Shown one piece after another: positions 57,816 through 64,000 of a DNA stretch of 64,000 nt. Position numbers and translations under genes: made by a program. The DNA is from Molanna angustata (lineage: Eukaryota; Arthropoda; Insecta; Trichoptera; Molannidae): the NCBI GenBank assembly GCA_963576475.1, contig OY754968.1:14550616-14614615 (forward strand). The letters run 5' to 3'. The notes under the pieces were generated by a model. That model had not been told where the DNA came from. It did no database searches and was given only the letters and a program-made list of their open reading frames with translations. Within the stretch, counting starts at the first letter, position 1. Every line of letters begins with the position of its first letter.

Positions 57816-59015
57816 ATGGATTTAATCGAGAGAATAAATCTTGCAAATGCAAAAACCCTTGCTAAAGCATTGCGCGACAGAAACATCGTTCCTACCGACA
57901 ATTTGGCCTCCTTGCGTTCCCAGGCCAATGCTTTTAATGCCTCCCGTCCCTTTAATACAGACAACGTAGCCATCCCCAGTAGGTCTGTAGCGTACCACTC
58001 ACTTGAGAACGCCCCCGAACTGGCGTCGGTTTCCGAGAGCTCCCACACCGCCGAGAATGATCTAATAGCCCGCCCATTCTCATCCAGTTCCGAATCGAGC
58101 TCCAGACCCCAGAGCGCCCCTCCCCCAGGAACTGTCGCCTTATTGCCCCCATCCCCAGTCGAGCCGCCCTCCAATTCGTCAAGTTATACCTCACGTGGAG
58201 ATCGAGACCCTGGAGGAATCATAAACACAAACTTTGCCACGTGGCCTGTCCCAAAGTTTAACGGAACAAATGACGTCCGAGAATTCCTCGTACGCCTAGA
58301 GGAGATCGCTACTTCCCGCAGGTTCAATACTAATTTATTGTCCACAATCATTCCTGAATTTCTTGTAGGACGTGCCTTATTATTTTATCGTACAAACCCT
58401 AGAAAGAACTGCGACTGGAACACATTGAAGAAGCTCTTTCTCGACCGTTTTGAATCACAAACCTATTCCACCGACATCAAGCTAGAAATTTGGTCCTCTA
58501 AGCAGCAAGACTCGGAATCTGCGGCCGATTATATTTGCCGAATCATCAACAAAAATAACTCATTGTCCTCACCCTTGCCAGAGGACGAGCTCCTTCAAGT
58601 TTTCAAAAGAGGACTCGACAAGAAGTTCCTCCCTATTATCATCGGCTCACAACCCACGACAGTATTGGATCTGGAGCGACTGTGTCTTACACTCGAACAG
58701 ATGTCGCTTGGCCACAAGGACGAGACTGCCCCTACCTCCCCCCGCCGGCCCCGGCGCACCAAGGCTGCAGCCTCCTTGTCTAACCCTGAATCGCGTCCGT
58801 ACAGTCCCAAATGCTACTCCTGCGGAAGAACCGGACATTTTGCAAGACTGTGCCCTAATCGGTCACGAGCGAATCCCCTCGGAAGACGAACCTCTCCCCG
58901 CTTTCAAAAGTACCAGAGAACTGACCCACAAGGTCACCCTCCGACAACCCCCAGAAACCTCCCAGACGTTTCTAGACCCCCACCTCTCCTCCAAAAGTTG
59001 CCAAAAAACGAATAA
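57816..59015 (+). CDS. gag: Ty3/gypsy-type retrotransposon Gag
   Basis: This is the 399-codon structural protein that would package element RNA in cytoplasmic particles. The N-terminal ~140 residues are polar and Ser/Pro-rich. Residues ~150-290 are the retrotransposon gag (capsid-like) domain with LVRLEEIATSRRF and NTLKKLFLDRF. A basic linker (RRPRRTKAA) follows. A zinc knuckle CX2CX4HX4C uses C333, C336, H341 and C346 (CYSCGRTGHFARLC) for RNA binding. The C-terminal tail is Pro/Arg-rich. The start ATG 57816 is the first in frame. The stop at 59013-59015 lies six bases beyond a slippery heptamer that would place ribosomes in the pol frame. No internal stops are seen, so the copy is probably young. 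Codon use is GC-richer than the surrounding DNA. Confidence 0.95.
   Translation: MDLIERINLANAKTLAKALRDRNIVPTDNLASLRSQANAFNASRPFNTDNVAIPSRSVAYHSLENAPELASVSESSHTAENDLIARPFSSSSESSSRPQSAPPPGTVALLPPSPVEPPSNSSSYTSRGDRDPGGIINTNFATWPVPKFNGTNDVREFLVRLEEIATSRRFNTNLLSTIIPEFLVGRALLFYRTNPRKNCDWNTLKKLFLDRFESQTYSTDIKLEIWSSKQQDSESAADYICRIINKNNSLSSPLPEDELLQVFKRGLDKKFLPIIIGSQPTTVLDLERLCLTLEQMSLGHKDETAPTSPRRPRRTKAAASLSNPESRPYSPKCYSCGRTGHFARLCPNRSRANPLGRRTSPRFQKYQRTDPQGHPPTTPRNLPDVSRPPPLLQKLPKNE
59003..59009 (+). promoter_or_regulatory. Programmed -1 frameshift slippery site, gag-pol junction
   Basis: AAAAAAC sits in the gag frame as A AAA AAC, the exact X XXY YYZ arrangement required for -1 slippage. The gag stop follows at 59013. 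The -1 frame has been open since 58976 and continues unbroken into protease, so shifting here gives a Gag-Pol fusion. A downstream stimulatory structure was not worked out. Confidence 0.8.
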
Positions 59016-62000
59016 CCACCCAGCCCTATTATAGACCGTCCCATTCTCAACAAAAGACAGAGTGGGAGGACTGGTTGAGATCGGTCAAACTCTTCTACAA
59101 TACTAAATACCTACATGTATCAGCCATCACGAATGCGCGAGACGATCGTCCATACCTACACTTCAAAATCAACAACATCGCCTTCCGTTCGCTCTTAGAC
59201 AGCGGAGCTGCAGTTAATGTTTTGGGTGGCACATTATACAAGAATTTCCTCGAATTGGGTTATGACCTGGTGCCGGGCGACACTTCCATTCACACAGCGG
59301 ACGGCCATCCCCATGCGATCCTGGGCTCCCTCACGCTGCCCCTCAGATTTTATAAACAAACAACCTTTGTTGAATTTCTTGTAGCTCCGTCTCTTGCAGA
59401 AGGGTTTATTTTGGGGGCACCCTTCTTGAAGAAGTCCGGACTAACACCGACCCTATTCCCAGATAAGGTGTCATCATTATATGCTATCAACATGCCTCCC
59501 CTGTACATTTCACCGCTGTCGACCCCTTCCTGTCTAAACTCTACAGCCGACCTTTCTCTTGCAGAATTGAAACAACTGGATCTGCTCAAACAAGAGTTCG
59601 ACCAGATTGCTTATGAAAAGGTGGGACTAGGCCGCACCGACCTAGTTTCCCACATCATAGACACTGGTGATCACGCCCCGGTTAAACAAAAGACTTATCC
59701 CCTTTCTCACGTAAGACGCGAACAACTCATCGCAGAACTGGATGAAATGATCAAACTCGACGTAATAGAGCCGGCGCGGAGCCCCTGGTTGAACAATGTT
59801 TTCATTGTTCCCAAAAAAGACGGCTCTGGGCGCTTCGTACTTGATCCACGTCGCCTTAACTCGATCACTCGCTCTGACTCTTACCGGTTGCCCAACATTC
59901 ATCGCATCTTGGACAATCTGCGCGACACTAAGTTCCTCACAGCCCTGGACCTCTCCCACGGGTTCTGGCAGATGAGACTAGACGAGGAATCCAAGCCAAA
60001 GACCGCCTTCTTCGTAGAAGGCCGAGGACAGTTCCAGTTCAAGGTTACCCCCTTCGGACTGAAAAATATCCCGGCCGAAATGCAACGTATGATGGATGGA
60101 CTGTTCACAGACTTGGGAGACCACGTCTTTGTATATCTTGATGACATACTTGTATGCAGCCCGGACTTCCAGTCACACTGCAAGCTACTGAAAACTGTAT
60201 GTGACAGACTAAAACAGGCCAACCTAACCATTAAGTTAGCAAAATCTGAATTTTGCAAACAAAGCTTAAAGTATCTCGGCCACATAGTCGACCGAGAAGG
60301 CATCAGGACCGACCCCGAAAAGATTGACGTGATGGTCAATTACCCTAGGCCCTCAACTGTCAAACAGGTTCGCGGGTTCATTGGATTATGTGCATACTAT
60401 AGAAGACACATCAAGGACTTTTCTCGTATTGCATCCCCTCTATGCCGCCTCACCAGCAAGAAAATCACAAAGAATAATCTCCCTTGGGACGACGAAGCTG
60501 AACAAGCCTTCGTAAGCCTAAAAAGCGCAATGATATCTTCTCCGGTGTTGAAGCCCCCCGACTATTCCCTACCATACGTACTCACCTGTGACGCCAGCGG
60601 CGTGAGCATTGGGAGCTTCCTGGCCCAAAGGAGCCCGGACGGCTCAGAGCACGCCATTGCATATTTTTCCAGGAAACTGCTACCTGCCGAAAGGTCTTAC
60701 AGCACCACCGAGAGGGAACTCTTGAGCATTGTGGACTCGGTACACCACTTTAGGAGTTATTTAGACGGAACGCACTTCAAAGTGATCAGCGACCACGGCT
60801 GTCTTAAATACCTGAACAACTTGTCTTCACCATCGGGACGCCTGGCCAGATGGGCCTGCCGCCTCTCACAATACAGCTTCGACTTTGTATACAAAAAGGG
60901 ATGCGAGAACAACTTGGCCGACGCACTAAGCAGAATTGAAGTATCCAGTTTAACGTTCCCTACACCGTTTCAGAATGTTACTGATCCAGCCTATCTACGT
61001 CTGTTCCAGGAATGTTCGACCAATGCTAACTCCACACCCAACTATATGATAAGTAACGGACACCTCTACAAATACTGTAAAACTGTTCCCGAAACTGACC
61101 CTCCATTCAGAAATAGCTCCTGGAAGGTCGTGGTGCCCGCCGGAGAACAGGAAAGTATCGTACAGGACTTCCACACTAACTTTTGCCACCCTGGAATCAG
61201 AAAAACTTTGGAGGTGGTCTCACGGACCTTCTATTGGAAAAACATTACGAACACGGTTAAACAGGTTGTATCAAAATGTGACACCTGTAAGGCATATAAA
61301 CATAACAACCAAGCACCTCTGGGTTTGATGAGCGTGCCTAAACGTCTAGATCATCCCATGCAGTCATTGAGCGTAGACCTTGTTGGGCCGCTTCCCTGTT
61401 CACATAAACAAAATATTTACATACTGTCGGTGGTCGATAACTTCACGAAATTCTTATGGGCACTGCCGTTGCGACGTGCCACAGCCCCGGCTATCACCAA
61501 GCTGATAGAAGAAAAGATCTTTCTGCCTTACGGTGTACCTCGTACTTTAATTATGGACAACGGCAAGCAATTCATATCCAAGGATTTCAAGGAGTTCGCT
61601 CATCGCTTCGGTATACGAGAACTATTCTATAACGCGTACTATCACCCCCAGAACAATACTGTGGAAAGATACAACTCTACCATCGTAACCGCCCTGTCAA
61701 TATTAGTGGGGGAGAACCAGCGAACCTGGTGCACAATGCTGCCTAAGATCTGCTCCTGCCTCAATAATTGCGTGAACATCGCCACCGGTTACACACCGTT
61801 CTTCCTGACGCACGGGTTCCACCCCTGTCCGCATGCTTCATTTCACGACAAAATGGAACAGGTCACCAATAGCTCGGAGGAGCCAGCGAGCACGGATAAT
61901 TCTTATGGAACGAGCCTTTCAACCATGGAGCAACTTTACGAGAAGGTATCTAGCGCACTATTGACTGCGTTCAAAGTAAACGCGAAACGATACAACCTGC

Positions 62001-62215
62001 GTAGGAAACACTGCTCACTGTCCGAAGGCGCAGTGGTCTGGCGCAGGGCATTCACCCTATCTGACGCTGGAAAGTACTTCTCAAACAAGCTCGCCCCTCG
62101 ATTCATCAAATGCGTCGTATCGAATAAAATTTCGGACACCATTTACGAGGTTCGCGACTGCGAGGGTAAACATAGTGGCAGGTACCATATCAAGGACCTG
62201 ATTAAGTTTAATTAA
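59009..62215 (+). CDS. pol: Ty3/gypsy-type Pol: protease, reverse transcriptase, RNase H, integrase
   Basis: This polyprotein copies element RNA to DNA and inserts it. It is read in the -1 frame relative to gag; the frame is open from 58976. Numbering from codon 59075 (a TTG, used only as reference): the protease active site LDSGA has D42; the RT spans ~205-370 with KKDGSGRFVLDPRRLN, FGLKN and YLDD at 354-357; RNase H has its TCDAS motif with D506 and the YSTTERELLSIV box; the integrase HHCC finger uses H700, H705, C735 and C738; and the catalytic triad is D768, D828, E864 (D,D35E). After the core comes a GPY/F-like C-terminal module (KLAPRFIKCVV). All domains are uninterrupted and in the gypsy order PR-RT-RH-IN, so this copy looks enzymatically intact. 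No chromodomain or env ORF follows. Confidence 0.95.
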   Translation, partial: RITTQPYYRPSHSQQKTEWEDWLRSVKLFYNTKYLHVSAITNARDDRPYLHFKINNIAFRSLLDSGAAVNVLGGTLYKNFLELGYDLVPGDTSIHTADGHPHAILGSLTLPLRFYKQTTFVEFLVAPSLAEGFILGAPFLKKSGLTPTLFPDKVSSLYAINMPPLYISPLSTPSCLNSTADLSLAELKQLDLLKQEFDQIAYEKVGLGRTDLVSHIIDTGDHAPVKQKTYPLSHVRREQLIAELDEMIKLDVIEPARSPWLNNVFIVPKKDGSGRFVLDPRRLNSITRSDSYRLPNIHRILDNLRDTKFLTALDLSHGFWQMRLDEESKPKTAFFVEGRGQFQFKVTPFGLKNIPAEMQRMMDGLFTDLGDHVFVYLDDILVCSPDFQSHCKLLKTVCDRLKQANLTIKLAKSEFCKQSLKYLGHIVDREGIRTDPEKIDVMVNYPRPSTVKQVRGFIGLCAYYRRHIKDFSRIASPLCRLTSKKITKNNLPWDDEAEQAFVSLKSAMISSPVLKPPDYSLPYVLTCDASGVSIGSFLAQRSPDGSEHAIAYFSRKLLPAERSYSTTERELLSIVDSVHHFRSYLDGTHFKVISDHGCLKYLNNLSSPSGRLARWACRLSQYSFDFVYKKGCENNLADALSRIEVSSLTFPTPFQNVTDPAYLRLFQECSTNANSTPNYMISNGHLYKYCKTVPETDPPFRNSSWKVVVPAGEQESIVQDFHTNFCHPGIRKTLEVVSRTFYWKNITNTVKQVVSKCDTCKAYKHNNQAPLGLMSVPKRLDHPMQSLSVDLVGPLPCSHKQNIYILSVVDNFTKFLWALPLRRATAPAITKLIEEKIFLPYGVPRTLIMDNGKQFISKDFKEFAHRFGIRELFYNAYYHPQNNTVERYNSTIVTALSILVGENQRTWCTMLPKICSCLNNCVNIATGYTPFFLTHGFHPCPHASFHDKMEQVTNSSEEPASTDNSYGTSLSTMEQLYEKVSSALLTAFKVNAKRYNLRRKHCSLSEGAVVWRRAFTLSDAGKYFSNKLAPRFIKCVVSNKISDTIYEVRDCEGKHSGRYHIKDLIKFN

Positions 62216-62670
62216 GTATTAATTGTTGTGCTGGGACCCTTACCTAGCAATAAACCTATTGATAGGTTGCAAAGTGTAAACTTGGTTTCTGGTTTGATCC
62301 GCAAAAAATCAGTGGCGCCTAACGATACACTTCTCATCCCGGATGAATTATGTAACCCCTTTTCAATTATGCCCTGCAGTCATGTACCCGTCATAAAATG
62401 TGCTGGCAATTAAAGATCGCTTGAAATTAAAGTAGTGTGAACGATGAATTTTGTAAGGACCATCTGTAAAAGAATGATGTATGCAAGGGTATGTGTATAA
62501 ATAATTGTGACCAATGCATGATTGCTAGGATCCTGTCTCCATTCCTGAAGGAGCTAGCCGCCTTCTGACAGGCATCCTAAGTGGTAGCCCTAACTGTATA
62601 TAACCCCTTCCCTCCCCTTGTGTACTACTAGGAGTTCTCGCTAAAGATTTCCTTGTTAGAATACATAAGT
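62216..62670. other. 3' untranslated region after pol
   Basis: A 61-codon frame (62228-62413) has no recognisable motif. There is no env-like ORF and no clear polypurine tract. Confidence 0.4.
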
Positions 62671-62671
62671 T

Positions 62672-63165
62672 CCCGAATTGTATATTGAATTGACAACTCG
62701 TCCTTGTTTCATGTTTAATTGTTTCTGAGTCGAATATTGAATTGTCAACTCACCCTTGTTTTGTGTGTATTATTTCCGAGTTGAATACTGGATTGTCAAC
62801 TCACCTTGCATTATGTTTAATTTTTTCTGAGTTGAATATTGAATTGTCAACTCACCCTTGTTTTGTGTGTATTATTTCCGAGTTGAATACTGGATTGTCA
62901 ACTCACCGTGCATTATGTTTAATTTTTTCTGAGTCGAATATTGAATTGTCAACTCACCCTTGTTTTGTGTGTATTATTTCCGAGTTGAATACTGGATTGT
63001 CAACTCGCCTTGTATTATATATAAGTGTTTCTGAGTTGAATATTGAATTGTCAACTCTCCCTTGTTTTGTGTGTATTATTCCAGAGTTGAATATTAGATT
63101 GTCAACTCACCCTTTTCTTGTGTATTATTAACGAGTTGAATACTGGATTGTCAACTCGCCATTTG
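62672..63165. repeat. Array of ten ~58-bp hairpin-forming units in the retrotransposon 3' region
   Basis: Ten units each contain GAGTTGA, an 11-base loop and TCAACTC, so each can fold as a 7-bp stem. Two variants alternate (gaattgtcaactcaccc and ggattgtcaactcacc), giving a ~117-bp dimer. Because 117 is divisible by three, a repetitive 129-codon frame stays open (62742-63131). Its low-complexity repeat makes coding unlikely. Confidence 0.9.
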
Positions 63166-63249
63166 GCTTGATTCCCTTCGGTTGGGTACTACTTGACCGG
63201 TGTAGAGTTAAGCAAGAGTGGTAGTACCAAGCGGTTGCGTGAAGAACCT

Positions 63250-63650
63250 CAGTTTGCGTCTATTGTGATTGGTCCCTTGTCCTGATATTCATTGTATTTG
63301 TGAACTGTGGTTGAGAAAGGATCCCAGGTAGTAGCCTGATGCCAAGTCTTCACTTGAGGAGTCATTTTGAGGCTGTGCAAACTACAGTTCGCGTCTACCG
63401 TGATAGGCCCCTTGTCCTGATATTCATTGTATTTATGAACTGTCGCTGCAAGTGAATAATAACTTCAGTTTGCGTCTGTCGTGATAGGCCCCTTGTCCTT
63501 ATATTCATTGTATTTGTAAACTGTCGTTAGGAAGGAATCCCAGGTAGTAGCCTGATGCCAAGTCTTCACTTGAGGAGTCGTGTTGAGAATTGGCAAGCAT
63601 CGATTCGCGTCCATCGTGATGGATCGCTTGGCCAGCTATCCAGTGTGGTC
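63250..63650. repeat. Tandem repeat with alternating ~135- and ~81-bp spacings
   Basis: Blocks cagtttgcgtct plus ccccttgtcctgatattcat start at about 63250, 63385, 63466 and 63600 (the last diverged). aggtagtagcctgatgccaa recurs at ~63327 and ~63543. The pattern is a 216-bp unit present nearly twice, each with an internal duplication. It is non-coding and probably lies in the 3' region or LTR of the element. Confidence 0.85.
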
Positions 63651-63654
63651 ACAA

Positions 63655-64000
63655 ACTGTAGCTACAAGATTGTTATTTTCCTTTTGTGAATGTAAGTCAT
63701 TAATTTTGTTGTTTCGCACATAGCAAGCGGACTGTTCAAGCACGCTTGCTCCGCGACATTATACTTATGTTTCCAGTCGGTTGCCCTGAGTGAGATATCT
63801 GATTGCTCAACTCACATGCGTGTAGGAAAGCGACTAGCTTCGAGTTCGCCAATTATTGTTAAGTTTGTTTGGGTAAGGCTGAAGAGAGTTCGCCTATTAG
63901 ATTGGCAACTCTAATTCTTTCGGTGCTCCCCCCCTGTATTGTTCATCAATGGAGTGTTTTCCTAGAATTAATCATGGCTATAGGTAGAAGCTAGTTGCCG
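63655..64000. other. Right-edge segment, probably still inside the retrotransposon
   Basis: It keeps the GC-richer composition and contains further GAGTT...AACTC hairpins, e.g. AGAGTTCGCC paired with GGCAACTCT at 63885-63912. No LTR end or AT-rich flank is reached before 64000. Confidence 0.4.

Noticed and set aside
57692..58194. Long minus-strand frames opposite gag
   Set aside because: They are antisense shadows of the Ser/Pro-rich gag region.
62742..63131. 129-codon repetitive ORF after pol, considered as an env-like or accessory protein
   Set aside because: The frame is open only because the dimer unit length is a multiple of three. The sequence is low-complexity, with no signal peptide or membrane layout of an envelope protein.

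Overview
The window looks like TE-rich, AT-rich intergenic or intronic DNA from an insect nucleus. A moth or butterfly is the best guess. The reasons are the frequent TACCTA/TAGGTA and ACTCGTA words, 5'-truncated RTE-type LINEs ending in (GAA)n, several tRNA-derived SINE families, Helitron-like repeats, and no bacterial-style gene packing. This assignment is an inference from sequence style, not from an identified host gene.

About 1-55.8 kb holds no convincing complete host gene. It is a mosaic of dead or non-autonomous elements. There are LINE remnants of at least six types: a LINE with a (TATG)n tail at 1, 0.9, 5.6 and 37.6 kb; RTE-like copies at 6.4, 13.3, 17.1, 20.4 and 32.8 kb; a CR1/L2-like family at 24.9, 37.2 and 42.5 kb; an R1-like family at 29.1, 30.6 and 52.7 kb; a knuckle-bearing LINE at 32 kb; and a CR1/Jockey-like LINE at 43.3-44.6 kb. 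There are three tRNA-derived SINE families, one of them present as a head-to-head pair at 22.4-22.85 kb. Three ~1 kb Helitron-like repeats lie at 10.8, 27.9 and 47.1 kb. Fold-back elements lie at 9.95, 16.0, 17.85, 24.36 and 48.85 kb. A deleted hAT element with a perfect 8-bp target duplication lies at 45.0 kb, and a putative solo LTR at 40.6 kb interrupts an older repeat. The only host-gene hints are a CpG-rich island near 4.3-4.5 kb and a small candidate exon at 30.1 kb that would encode a signal peptide followed by a splice donor.

A 22-bp minisatellite (13 units) and a perfect 27-bp-stem hairpin occupy 53.0-53.5 kb.

From about 55.8 kb to the right edge the composition changes to more GC-rich DNA holding an apparently intact Ty3/gypsy-type retrotransposon. 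It has a gag ORF with a zinc knuckle, then a pol ORF in the -1 frame carrying protease, reverse transcriptase, RNase H and integrase with their catalytic residues. The frames are joined at a textbook slippery heptamer just before the gag stop. No env ORF is seen. The element is flanked by three unusual tandem-repeat arrays (134-bp units upstream; ~58-bp hairpin-forming units and 216-bp units downstream). The LTR ends could not be established within the window.
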